The notes: generated by a model from the sequence alone, not told the origin. A stretch of DNA of 8,426 nucleotides from Microcoleaceae cyanobacterium UBA11344 (GCA_003483675.1 DMYK01000038.1:2689-11114), one strand, 5' to 3'; positions 1 to 6,760 are shown, numbered from the stretch's first letter. Translations and numbers: made by a program.

Positions 1-22
1 AGTCTTAAGTTGACACCAATGC

Positions 23-466
23 CTACTGGACTAATATTAAGGATTGGGAAGTTTTAAATTGAGTGGGTGATTCTTCTATAAAATGGCGAATCTTAGTCAG
101 GAGTGGGAAATTTGTCAAATTTTCTTGATCAGGATGTAATTGGAATAGGAGTTCTTTTGCTGATGTTAGCAAAGACTGATAAAACTCATTGAGATTACTA
201 AAAAATAATTCTTGTTTTCCGTAACTAATCTTGAAACCTTCTAAGACAGGTTCAAAAGTAATTACTTCTGGTTCTTCGACTATTTCAAGAGTCACTTTAT
301 TTTTGTTTTGTAAGCTTTTATAGCCATCAATTAAAACATCAAACCAAGAATCTAGATAGGTGGATTCAACCGATAATACGATGTTACCATCTGTAAGGAG
401 AATATCACCGATAGGATCGTTAGGGTCAATTCCTTCATCTCGATCGAGTGTAAATGAAATTTTCAT
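23..466 (-). CDS. Hypothetical acidic 147-aa protein, AT-rich gene
   Basis: I do not recognise the function. The reading frame starts at ATG (466) and ends at TAG (23-25). The protein is acidic, with no signal peptide, membrane segment or long coiled coil. The N-terminal half (about residues 1-85) alternates short hydrophobic strands with charged turns, such as DILLTDGNIVLSV and KVTLEIVEEPEVITFEPV, and suggests a small alpha/beta cytosolic domain. Residues 88-132 look helical, with LNEFYQSLLTSAKELLFQL followed by LLTKIRHFIEE. The last 15 residues are polar. No clear Shine-Dalgarno sequence precedes the ATG, which is common in cyanobacteria. The gene is visibly more AT-rich than fusA or ndhB, compatible with accessory or transferred DNA. 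It lies 67 bp downstream of a possible truncated frame on the same strand (534-661), so it could be the second gene of a broken pair. The length and consistent amino-acid pattern make it a likely real gene. Confidence 0.72.
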   Translation of the reverse strand: MKISFTLDRDEGIDPNDPIGDILLTDGNIVLSVESTYLDSWFDVLIDGYKSLQNKNKVTLEIVEEPEVITFEPVLEGFKISYGKQELFFSNLNEFYQSLLTSAKELLFQLHPDQENLTNFPLLTKIRHFIEESPTQFKTSQSLILVQ

Positions 467-533
467 ATTTGTGAGTTAATATCTAATATGAACTGAAGGA
501 AGACTACCGAGAGAATTAAGAACAACTCTCACT

Positions 534-661
534 CTATAGGAGAATTAAATTATCAAGGGTGATGGTGGAATCATACTTTTGAAACTCTGGTAAGTGTTTA
601 CTAAGATGTTTAAGATTTCTTTTACTAACGTTTTTCGGGAAATCAGAAATATTTTTGCTCC
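534..661 (-). pseudogene. Possible C-terminal remnant of a small gene
   Basis: On the minus strand an open frame of about 42 codons runs from 661 to a TAG at 534-536. It has protein-like character: a basic stretch (ISRKNVSKRNLKHLSKHL) followed by PEFQKYDSTITLDNLILL. A stop codon (TAA at 662-664) closes the frame immediately upstream, and no ATG, GTG or TTG lies in the frame, so no normal start exists. An AAGGAG sequence (658-663) sits just upstream of rare codons (ATA, CTG, ATT) that would be unusual starts. The simplest reading is a decayed gene end located 67 bp before the 147-codon gene. Chance open sequence in AT-rich DNA is a serious alternative. Confidence 0.22.
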
Positions 662-710
662 TTAGACAATTGTTTTACCAGTTAATTATACAATATTTCA
701 GATAATGGAG

Positions 711-740
711 AGGGTGCGTTACATTTCATTAACGCACCCT
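711..740. repeat. Perfect 11-bp inverted repeat (AGGGTGCGTTA arms)
   Basis: AGGGTGCGTTA (711-721) is the exact reverse complement of TAACGCACCCT (730-740), with an 8-nt loop (CATTTCAT). To my recollection this sequence type is widespread between genes in filamentous cyanobacteria as a dispersed element. No T-run follows on either strand, so it is not a standard terminator, although it would fold in RNA from either direction. Confidence 0.8.
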
Positions 741-811
741 ACGAAAGCGGCGATCGCACTACAAAGCATCTTACATCTGGTAAGCTGACACGCATTTAAA
801 TTGGGATTTTC

Positions 812-821
812 AACGCACCCT
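812..821. repeat. Second copy of the AACGCACCCT arm
   Basis: The 10-nt sequence AACGCACCCT at 812-821 repeats the right arm at 731-740 exactly. It can also pair with the left arm AGGGTGCGTT at 711-720. The outer arms would therefore bound a 111-bp unit (711-821) with terminal inverted repeats, as in a MITE. I see no target-site duplication at its edges. Confidence 0.55.
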
Positions 822-849
822 TGTATATTGGGAGATGCGATCACACTCA

Positions 850-1971
850 CTATGTGAACAACACCACTGTCTCTTGCTCTTCGGGCATGGCGTAGGAGTA
901 TTTTATACTACCAGCCGCGTCAGCAGATAGAAAGGCTACACTGCCTGGCGAAACAGTAATGGCCGCTGGAGGATTCTGATATACTACCCTCGGTGCTGCA
1001 GGAGGGTTAACCAGCATCAGGCTGTCGAATGAGATATTGAGTGTCTGTGCTTCACCTGGTTCAAGAGATGCTTGAATTACTCCTCTCAGCAGGAATGACA
1101 CGCGATAGGCCAACGAATTCGTAGTTGGGACTGAGTAGGAATTTACTGCTTTAACCTCGGCGAGGCTAGAATGCAACTCTAAATTAGCTAATGTCTGTCT
1201 GTAAGACGAGAGAAGAGCTTCAAGCTGAACGGCAGCAACTGCCAAGGCCTGCTGCGAGGCTCCCGTCATTGCCTGATAGAGGGGAGTTCCTGACCGGAAC
1301 TTGCTAAATTGTGCTGGGGATGGTACGGTTACAGGTTTCCAACCCTCCCCATGAAGGTCATAAGTTATAGTGGCTTGGTTGGCCGCCCCTACAAAGGTAA
1401 CCAGAGATCCACCGCTAAATGCCTCAACTATAAGCGTTCCAGCATCATATTTTTTCTGAGCAAGAATGAACGCGACTGTCTCAATGGGAGTAAACGTAGC
1501 TCCCCCATCGCAGAGTGCATCTACAACAATGATGGGAGACTCGTCTCCTGTTGCTACGAGTGTAGATCCAACATAATAGTTTGAAATTCCAATCTTCACA
1601 TGGTTTCGGATTTCAAAGGCATCACTTGGGCCATTTTTGGGATCCAAATCCCAGCCATTTTCTTCGTAAGCATAGGCTTTTCCTAGGCCTACAGACTGTC
1701 CGGGAGAACTCGGCCACGGTGACTTAGCAGTGACGATTTGGCCACCCGATGATGTCCTTAACTTACATTTCCCTATATACAGGGGAGAAGTCCATGCGAT
1801 GTTTGTTACGGTACCAAACTCCGCGGTGCCAGGTTCCAGAGTAAACCATGTAGAGGGTTTAGCCTTGGGGTTCGATGATACAACGCCCTTGAACCCATAT
1901 AGGGTATATGTATTGTCTTTCAAGTAGTTAATGGTCTCCTGATTCATCTGGATAGTAACTGTGTAATTCAT
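850..1971 (-). CDS. Uncharacterised 373-aa protein, beta-rich with a helical middle
   Basis: Function not recognised. The frame runs from ATG (1971) to TAG (850-852) and is preceded by a strong AAGGAG 10 nt upstream, which fixes the start. No signal peptide or transmembrane helix is visible, so a cytosolic protein is likely. Residues 1-212 are rich in Gly, Ser, Thr and Tyr with alternating strands, for example MNYTVTIQMNQETINYL, TYTLYGFKGV and TLIVEAFSGGSLVTFVGA, and look like one or two beta-sandwich domains. Residues 220-275 are helical and Ala/Leu/Gln-rich (ASQQALAVAAVQLEALLSSY). Residues 280-373 return to strands, with two Pro-Pro-Ala-Ala turns (323-326 and 334-337). There are two cysteines (69 and 154). 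The style recalls hypothetical single-chain beta proteins with a 'YxLYGFK' N-terminus that I have seen in other bacteria, but I cannot name a family. It is transcribed away from the STAND gene, 458 bp apart. The good ribosome binding site and coherent composition make a real, expressed gene very likely. Confidence 0.85.
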   Translation of the reverse strand: MNYTVTIQMNQETINYLKDNTYTLYGFKGVVSSNPKAKPSTWFTLEPGTAEFGTVTNIAWTSPLYIGKCKLRTSSGGQIVTAKSPWPSSPGQSVGLGKAYAYEENGWDLDPKNGPSDAFEIRNHVKIGISNYYVGSTLVATGDESPIIVVDALCDGGATFTPIETVAFILAQKKYDAGTLIVEAFSGGSLVTFVGAANQATITYDLHGEGWKPVTVPSPAQFSKFRSGTPLYQAMTGASQQALAVAAVQLEALLSSYRQTLANLELHSSLAEVKAVNSYSVPTTNSLAYRVSFLLRGVIQASLEPGEAQTLNISFDSLMLVNPPAAPRVVYQNPPAAITVSPGSVAFLSADAAGSIKYSYAMPEEQETVVLFT

Positions 1972-1981
1972 AATTAGTTGA

Positions 1982-1987
1982 CTCCTT
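1982..1987 (-). promoter_or_regulatory. Strong Shine-Dalgarno site of the 373-codon gene
   Basis: AAGGAG on the minus strand, 10 nt before the ATG at 1971. It is the best ribosome binding site in the window, since the starts of the 147-codon gene, the STAND gene, EF-G and ndhB have no clear one. It fixes the start codon and supports efficient translation. Confidence 0.8.
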
Positions 1988-2285
1988 CATGATTAGTTAA
2001 AATGGGAAGGGGAGGCACTCAAAATCACAGCAAGCTAACAAGGACTTAACAGTGCATCCGCTTATGCTACTATCATGCGAATTTTCTGCCGCCATCACCA
2101 GCTAAGTTTGCAACTTTAAGAAGAAAGTTAAGGATTTAGCACCAGCAAATCCCCAAAGCCAGTCCCCATCTCAGTTTCAGATGCAGCAAGAGATTTTCAT
2201 TCAGAGGTATCGATCTTAAGCAGGAAACTTTACACACTTCGTAACAAATTCCTCTGAACTTTTATTAATAAGGTTTCCAGGCGGC

Positions 2286-2309
2286 GCACTGAGCGTAGTC
2301 GAAGTGTCG
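2286..2309 (+). repeat. 24-nt dispersed repeat, intergenic copy
   Basis: The 24 nt here (core GAGCGTAGTCGAAGTG) are the exact reverse complement of 3255-3278 inside the STAND gene. From recollection, the core (TTCGACTACGCTCAG in the other orientation) is one of the commonest short dispersed repeats in cyanobacterial genomes. This copy lies 120 bp upstream of the STAND start codon. Confidence 0.75.
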
Positions 2310-2429
2310 ATCGCCCTTTCCAAAAGCCATGCACACTTGATTAAGTTATATGTAAAATTACCGATCTTCACTGAAAAGTCCCGTTAACCTATCTATCTAC
2401 TTAGCTAACAGGCTTGCGTATATTTCCTT

Positions 2430-3845
2430 ATGCTCCAACCTCAACCGCGATGCAGAAAGACCGATATCCTTACCCAGCAAGGATTTGAAAAACTCCAAAC
2501 AGCAATATCTCAGACAGACAATTGGAACCCTTACACCAAATCCTGTTCCTTAGAAGCTTTAAGCGAATACACTGGGCTATCGACCCATACCCTCAGCAAA
2601 GTCCACGCTCGGAAAGCAGGTGTCGATTTACGAACCCTCCTGCGCTACTTCAGCGCTTTTGACCTCACCTTGGAACCCAGCGATTATCTGTCCCCTATCC
2701 GGCATGGGGAAACGACTGAGCCAAGTCTTGCCGCACCGTCCGATGGAGCACAGGTTACGGAATCGCTTCCCCCGAAGAATGGCGTGAGTTGGGGTCTGGC
2801 ACCGGATGTTTCAGTGTTCCACGGTCGTACCGCCGAATTAGCTACTTTGCAGCAATGGGTTCTAGAACATCGCTGTCGTTCGATCGCTCTCTTAGGTATG
2901 GGCGGCATCGGTAAAACTTGGCTGGCGACTAAACTGGCAGAACAGGTGCAGCATGAATTTCAATCCGTGGTTTGGCGCAGTCTCCGACCGATCGGGCGAT
3001 CGCACTCCCCCATGCCCTTCAGCGATTTCCTAGACGACCTAATTCGCCACCTCGCCCCCCCGTCCAACCCAACAATTCCAGAACCCATCGGCGCTAAAAT
3101 GCTGCAATTGATGGATACCTTGAGACAAATACCCTGTTTGTTGGTTCTCGATAGCGTTGAATCCATTCTGCCAGGGCATACCCCACAAACCGCTTCGAGG
3201 AATGGTTCTACAGAACAACACCCTGCTGACGATGAGATGTATTGCGAGCTTTTACGACACTTCGACTACGCTCAGTGCACCGCAACTGGGACGGCTCGTC
3301 AAAGCTGTGTGGTGTTAACCAGCCGAGTAGAACCGAAACCGATCCAGTATATGTCAGGGGAGAATTTAGGAATCCGTTCCTTAAGCATCCCAGGATTGCA
3401 GCTTGCAGAAATCCAACAGATGTTTCGCACTAGAGGCTCATTCCAGTGCAAGGCTGCCGAATGGACTCGCTTAGTTGACTACTACGGTGGCAATCCCCTC
3501 ATTCTAAGCATTGTTGCCGCAACCATTCAGCGTTTATTTGATGGAAGCATCACAGAATTCTTAAGACAAAACACGATGATTTTTGATGAGATTCGTGAGG
3601 TGTTAGATTCACAGTTTGAGTGTTTGTCAGCTCTAGAGAAAGACGTGATGAGAGTTCTGGCAACCCAGGATACGCCCCTCTCATTTTCAGACTTGCGATC
3701 GCGAATTTCACTTTCAATCCCCACAATAGTCCTGTTAGAAGCTCTGAAATCTCTGAAAGCGCGATCGCTCATCGAAAGGACGGCTGCTCATTCATGCTTG
3801 CAACCCCTGCTGAGGGATTATGCAAAAGAACGTTTTGCGTTGTAG
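2430..3845 (+). CDS. Short STAND (NB-ARC) NTPase with N-terminal HTH-like domain
   Basis: A 471-aa signal-transduction ATPase of the STAND class, predicted cytosolic. Residues 14-88 form a helical region resembling the HTH-like N-terminus of cyanobacterial NB-ARC proteins (LTQQGFEKLQTAIS, then LEALSEYTGLSTHTLSKV). After a polar linker (90-120) comes the NB-ARC core: VFHGR (129-133), Walker A GMGGIGKT (156-163), Walker B CLLVLD (236-241), the sensor-like VVLTSR (294-299) and GNPLIL (354-359, the GLPLAL-type motif). Residues 400-468 look like the winged-helix domain. Relatives usually continue into WD40 or TPR sensor repeats, but this one stops right after the winged helix, and the following 130 bp hold no such repeats. 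Residues 276-283 (RHFDYAQC) are encoded by a dispersed repeat. Family knowledge suggests ATP-driven switching or oligomerisation in signalling or defence; the ligand and output are unknown. There is no clear Shine-Dalgarno site. It converges with the EF-G gene. Confidence 0.9.
   Translation: MLQPQPRCRKTDILTQQGFEKLQTAISQTDNWNPYTKSCSLEALSEYTGLSTHTLSKVHARKAGVDLRTLLRYFSAFDLTLEPSDYLSPIRHGETTEPSLAAPSDGAQVTESLPPKNGVSWGLAPDVSVFHGRTAELATLQQWVLEHRCRSIALLGMGGIGKTWLATKLAEQVQHEFQSVVWRSLRPIGRSHSPMPFSDFLDDLIRHLAPPSNPTIPEPIGAKMLQLMDTLRQIPCLLVLDSVESILPGHTPQTASRNGSTEQHPADDEMYCELLRHFDYAQCTATGTARQSCVVLTSRVEPKPIQYMSGENLGIRSLSIPGLQLAEIQQMFRTRGSFQCKAAEWTRLVDYYGGNPLILSIVAATIQRLFDGSITEFLRQNTMIFDEIREVLDSQFECLSALEKDVMRVLATQDTPLSFSDLRSRISLSIPTIVLLEALKSLKARSLIERTAAHSCLQPLLRDYAKERFAL
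3255..3278 (-). repeat. 24-nt dispersed repeat, in-frame copy inside the STAND gene
   Basis: Exact reverse complement of 2286-2309. It covers exactly eight codons and is translated as RHFDYAQC (residues 276-283), between Walker B and the VVLTSR motif. It keeps the reading frame open. The neighbouring residues TATGTA may belong to the same inserted loop. Confidence 0.75.
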
Positions 3846-3872
3846 GTGCGGAGCTTCTCCGACGGGGGACGC

Positions 3873-3899
3873 AGAACAGGAGGCAGAGTCTCCTGTTTT
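3873..3899 (+). terminator. Probable terminator of the STAND gene
   Basis: AACAGGAG (3875-3882) pairs perfectly with CTCCTGTT (3890-3897) and can extend outward through a G-T and an A-T pair to 3873-3899, with a 5-7-nt loop. The 3' arm ends in TTTT followed by CCTG, so the T-run is short and partly inside the stem. It lies 27 bp after the stop codon. On the opposite strand no T-run follows, so it would not stop the EF-G transcript. It may instead be a fragment of a dispersed repeat. Confidence 0.45.
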
Positions 3900-3931
3900 C
3901 CTGTGCGATCGAAGCAGAGCAAGAGTGACAT

Positions 3932-3958
3932 GGGTTCCCAGGCTGAGCCGGGGAACCC
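3932..3958. repeat. Strong G+C-rich hairpin between convergent genes
   Basis: GGGTTCCC (3932-3939) pairs with GGGAACCC (3951-3958). After one mismatch an inner GGC/GCC stem closes a TGA loop. The type 'GGGTTCCCAGGCTGAGCC' is, to my recollection, a frequent dispersed repeat in cyanobacteria. It ends 17 bp from the EF-G stop codon. Without a T-run on either side it may act as a 3'-end stabiliser rather than an intrinsic terminator. Confidence 0.6.
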
Positions 3959-3975
3959 GTCGCAGGGTCGATCGA

Positions 3976-6060
3976 CTACTTCGCAGCTTGACGCTCTTTG
4001 GCTTCCTTGATCACTTCTTCAGCGATGTTACTTGGACAAGGAGAATAGTGGGAGAACGACATGGAGAACTGTCCGCGCCCAGATGTCATAGTACGCAAGT
4101 CGCTAATGTAGCCAAACATTTCGCTCAACGGCACATCTGCCTTGATCCTTGCTCCTGTCTGGTTTGTTTCCTGAAATTTCATCATCCCCCGGCGGCGGTT
4201 GAGGTCGCCGATGACATCGCCCATGTAATCATCTGGAGTGAATACATCGACATTCATAATCGGTTCGAGCAACTGAGGCCCCGCTTTCGGAATTGATTGC
4301 CGATAAGCCGCTTTTGCAGCAATTTCAAAGGCCATTGCTGACGAGTCAACGGGGTGGAAACCGCCTTCTAGGAGCGTGAATTTCAAGTCTAGGCAGGGGA
4401 ATCCAGCCAAGACGCCTTTGTCGATGCAGCTTTCAAAGCCTTTTTCGACTGCTGGCCAATATTCTCTCGGCACGCTACCACCGGTCACTTTTGACTCAAA
4501 TATGAAGCCGCTTCCAACCTCACCAGGCTCGATCACGTAGCCGATTTTGGCAAATTGACCAGAACCACCGGATTGCTTTTTGTGGGTGTAATCGTCTTCG
4601 AGGCGCTTGGTAATCGACTCGCGGTAGGCTACCTGTGGTTCGCCAACTTCTACTTCGACGCCGTGGGTGCGCTTGAGAATGTCTACTTTGATGTCGAGGT
4701 GTAACTCGCCCATCCCCTTGAGAATCATTTCGCCGCTTTCTTGATCCGTCACCATGTGGAAGGATGGGTCTTCTTGTACCATCTTGGTGAGGGCTGCTCC
4801 CATTTTTTCTTCGCCGCCTTTCACCTTCGGTCTGACCGAAATCGAAATTACGGGTTCTGGGAAGACCATTGGCTCTAGGGTTGCGGGATTTTTGGGGTCG
4901 CAGATGGTGTGTCCGGTGCGGACGTTTTTCATGCCGACGATCGCAATAATGTCCCCTGCTTGAGCGGATTCAATTTCTTCGCGAGAGTTGGCGTGCATTT
5001 CCACCAAACGGCTGATGCGCTCGGTTTTGCCTGTGGCGGTGTTGAGTACGGTGTCGCCCTTGGACAACTTACCGGAGTACAGGCGCGTGAAGGTTAAAGC
5101 ACCGAAGCGATCGTCCATGATCTTAAATGCGAGTGCTCGCAATGGCTTGTTGGGATCGACGATCGCAAATTCGCCGGTTTCATTCCCATCGAGATCGACT
5201 TCTGGCTGTGGTTTTACTTCCATCGGGTTCGGCAGATAGTCAACCACGGCATTGAGAACCAACTGCACGCATTTATTCTTAAAAGACGAGCCGCAGTAGG
5301 TCGGGAAAAATACCATGTCGCGACAGCCTTTGCGAATGCAGCGCTTGAGGTCATCAATACTCGGCTCATTGCCTTCGAGATATTGTTCCATCAGAGCGTC
5401 GTCTTGCTCGACGGCCAGCTCAACCAACTGTTGGCGCCAAGTCTCGACATCATCGACCATATCGGCTGGTACATCTTTAATTTCATAGCCCATCGGATCG
5501 CCGGAGTCATCCCAGATCCAGGCTTTGCGGGTCAGCAAATCGACTACGCCGCAAAACTTTTCTTCAATGCCGATCGGCAGTACCATTACCATCGGTTTAG
5601 CTGCGAGGATTTTATCGACTTGCTTGACAACTCGGTAAAAATCTGCACCGGTGCGATCGAGCTTATTGATATAGACGAGGCGAGCAACTTTGGAATCGTT
5701 AGCGTAGCGCCAGTTGGTTTCAGATTGTGGTTCGACTCCACCTGAACCACAGAACACACCAATGCCACCATCGAGCACCTTCAGAGAGCGGTAGACTTCG
5801 ATGGTGAAATCGACGTGTCCAGGGGTATCAATGATGTTCAGTTGGTGTTCATTCCAAAAACAAGTTGTAGCCGCAGACTGAATCGTAATCCCGCGCTCTT
5901 GCTCCTGTGGCATGAAGTCCGTCGTCGCCGCGCCTTCGTGTACTTCACCAATTTTGTGGATTTTACCAGTCAGTTTCAGGATTCTTTCGGTGGTGGTGGT
6001 TTTGCCAGCATCTACGTGGGCGAAGATGCCGATATTTCGATAACGAGTGAGATCTTTCAT
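3976..6060 (-). CDS. fusA: Translation elongation factor G (EF-G)
   Basis: EF-G is the ribosome-associated GTPase that drives tRNA and mRNA translocation. From ATG at 6060 the protein has 694 residues, the normal length. GTPase motifs are G1 AHVDAGKT (14-21), G2 RGIT (56-59), G3 DTPGH (78-82), G4 NKLD (132-135, where NKMD is more usual) and a G5 region CGSSFKNK (256-263). Domains II-V follow, including the domain IV sequence GGFHPVDSS and the C-terminal domain V ending [14 protein letters not shown]. The start at 6060 gives [20 protein letters not shown], the expected N-terminus; the longer frame begins at a TTG (6102) and adds 14 unrelated residues. The wording ([32 protein letters not shown]) resembles what I recall of the Synechocystis EF-G encoded by sll1098 rather than the str-operon copy. 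No rps12, rps7 or tufA lies next to it, so it is probably a paralogue and the symbol is provisional. No Shine-Dalgarno site is evident. Confidence 0.96.
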   Translation of the reverse strand: MKDLTRYRNIGIFAHVDAGKTTTTERILKLTGKIHKIGEVHEGAATTDFMPQEQERGITIQSAATTCFWNEHQLNIIDTPGHVDFTIEVYRSLKVLDGGIGVFCGSGGVEPQSETNWRYANDSKVARLVYINKLDRTGADFYRVVKQVDKILAAKPMVMVLPIGIEEKFCGVVDLLTRKAWIWDDSGDPMGYEIKDVPADMVDDVETWRQQLVELAVEQDDALMEQYLEGNEPSIDDLKRCIRKGCRDMVFFPTYCGSSFKNKCVQLVLNAVVDYLPNPMEVKPQPEVDLDGNETGEFAIVDPNKPLRALAFKIMDDRFGALTFTRLYSGKLSKGDTVLNTATGKTERISRLVEMHANSREEIESAQAGDIIAIVGMKNVRTGHTICDPKNPATLEPMVFPEPVISISVRPKVKGGEEKMGAALTKMVQEDPSFHMVTDQESGEMILKGMGELHLDIKVDILKRTHGVEVEVGEPQVAYRESITKRLEDDYTHKKQSGGSGQFAKIGYVIEPGEVGSGFIFESKVTGGSVPREYWPAVEKGFESCIDKGVLAGFPCLDLKFTLLEGGFHPVDSSAMAFEIAAKAAYRQSIPKAGPQLLEPIMNVDVFTPDDYMGDVIGDLNRRRGMMKFQETNQTGARIKADVPLSEMFGYISDLRTMTSGRGQFSMSFSHYSPCPSNIAEEVIKEAKERQAAK

Positions 6061-6089
6061 ATTTACTGTTGAGATTAAAATTCGACGAA

Positions 6090-6105
6090 AGGTTGGCGAC
6101 AACCT
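6090..6105 (-). promoter_or_regulatory. Small hairpin in the EF-G leader
   Basis: On the minus strand AGGTTG-TCGC-CAACCT forms a perfect 6-bp stem with a 4-nt loop, 29 nt before the ATG at 6060. If transcription starts upstream, it lies in the 5' leader. A role in translation or RNA stability is only a guess. Confidence 0.3.
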
Positions 6106-6141
6106 ACAAGCGTGACAAGCGAGGAAATGAATGTTGCCCGC

Positions 6142-6153
6142 GCCTGTACAGGC
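6142..6153. repeat. 12-bp perfect palindrome GCCTGTACAGGC
   Basis: A perfect dyad, 81 bp upstream of the EF-G start. The half-site ACAGGC/GCCTGT recurs as the arms of the hairpin at 6909-6928 close to ndhB. It could be a binding site for a dimeric regulator, but a palindrome this short can also be accidental. Confidence 0.35.
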
Positions 6154-6446
6154 TGGATTTACATGACGTGGAATGTCAAGAAATTCTTTTGCGTTCTGTG
6201 AAACTCACTCAAACCTACTCATTGTAAATCTGAAGTTCACTTCCTGCTTCACTTGAACACGAGTTGATGCAGCTTGGATGAGTTTCCTCACCCAAGTATC
6301 GGTTTCGATTGAGGCGTTAGTTCCGACGTTACCCGCCGTAATTAATGCTTGTTCTATCTAATATGTTTCGTGCCACCTTCCAGTCTCTATTTTGGGTATC
6401 CCCGCTGCGGATGACCTTTATGAGTTCTGGACGAGAGAGATTTTTT

Positions 6447-6472
6447 GTGGTTCGACTTCGCACGCACCGTTT
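6447..6472 (+). repeat. Intergenic 26-nt repeat, copy 1
   Basis: Matches 6735-6760 at 24 of 26 positions; the two differences are both C to G. It begins GTGGTTCGACTTC and ends CACGCACCGTTT, and is followed closely by a HIP1 octamer (6477-6484). Confidence 0.65.
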
Positions 6473-6622
6473 GCTGGCGATCGCTTCAACAATTTTCCCA
6501 CAATTGGAACAGTTTTGAGAAGTATAGTTAAGATTAACTGCTACGGTTACGACTGCTAAATAGGAACATTTCTACGTCAAGTGTAATTACATAAATCTTA
6601 CCATAGAATTTGCTAAAAATTT

Positions 6623-6635
6623 GTGGTTCGACTTC
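6623..6635 (+). repeat. Intergenic repeat, short copy 2
   Basis: GTGGTTCGACTTC is identical to the first 13 nt of the copy at 6447. The right part differs: it continues into a G+C-rich stretch, and ACTTC (6631-6635) and GAAGT (6653-6657) form short inverted arms around it. Confidence 0.45.
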
Positions 6636-6734
6636 AAGGGCGCCTACCGGGCGAAGTTTTAACTATTTCCGCTACCTGATTGACTTGTAGCCAGTTGCAG
6701 CCAGAAAGAGGCGATCGGACTCGTTGCTTCAACC

Positions 6735-6760
6735 GTGGTTGGACTTGGCACGCACCGTTT
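6735..6760 (+). repeat. Intergenic 26-nt repeat, copy 3
   Basis: Near-identical to the 6447-6472 copy (24 of 26). Both copies are followed within 10 nt by a CGATCG-containing sequence. It lies 190 bp upstream of the ndhB start and just before the TATACT candidate -10. Confidence 0.6.

Larger units (their letters stand above)
467..849. other. Intergenic stretch with repeat arms and a possible gene remnant
   Basis: This 383-bp gap separates two minus-strand genes. It holds, from left to right, a minus-strand frame that looks like the C-terminal end of a protein (534-661), a perfect hairpin of 11-bp arms (711-740), a HIP1 octamer (750-757) and a second copy of one hairpin arm (812-821). The sequence is AT-rich outside the repeat arms. 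No intrinsic terminator with a T-run was found for the 373-codon gene that ends at 850. Confidence 0.6.
1972..2429. other. Divergent intergenic region, 458 bp, with one dispersed repeat
   Basis: This region separates the minus-strand 373-codon gene from the plus-strand STAND gene and must carry both promoters unless they are read through. I found no convincing -35/-10 pair. A TAAAAT (2353-2358) could serve as a -10 for the STAND gene but lacks a spaced -35. A weak hairpin with 6-bp arms (AACTTT 2112-2117, AAAGTT 2124-2129) is present. A dispersed repeat lies at 2286-2309. No coding frame of interest was seen on either strand. Confidence 0.5.

Noticed and set aside
711..740. The AGGGTGCGTTA hairpin as a transcription terminator or CRISPR repeat
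   Set aside because: No T-run on either strand, and no regularly spaced series of copies with unique spacers. A dispersed repeat is the better explanation.
2296..3270. The inverted 24-nt pair as the ends of an insertion sequence
   Set aside because: The DNA between contains the N-terminal half of the STAND gene and no transposase, and one copy lies within that gene's continuous frame, so the pair are separate members of a repeat family.
3820..4296. A 158-codon plus-strand frame overlapping the end of the STAND gene and the start of the EF-G 3' region
   Set aside because: Most of it lies antisense to conserved EF-G coding sequence and its translation has no protein-like pattern. The frame is open because of the codon use of EF-G.
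5383..5745. A 120-codon plus-strand frame antisense to EF-G
   Set aside because: It lies wholly within the conserved GTPase and linker part of EF-G on the other strand, so it is a shadow frame.
6061..6102. Longer EF-G start at a TTG adding 14 residues
   Set aside because: The added residues are unlike EF-G N-termini and their codons include the leader hairpin. The ATG at 6060 gives the expected N-terminus and family length.
6363..6518. A 51-codon frame from an ATG in the fusA-ndhB intergenic region
   Set aside because: It contains the dispersed repeat and a HIP1 site, has no Shine-Dalgarno site and shows no recognisable pattern. Too short to support without comparison.
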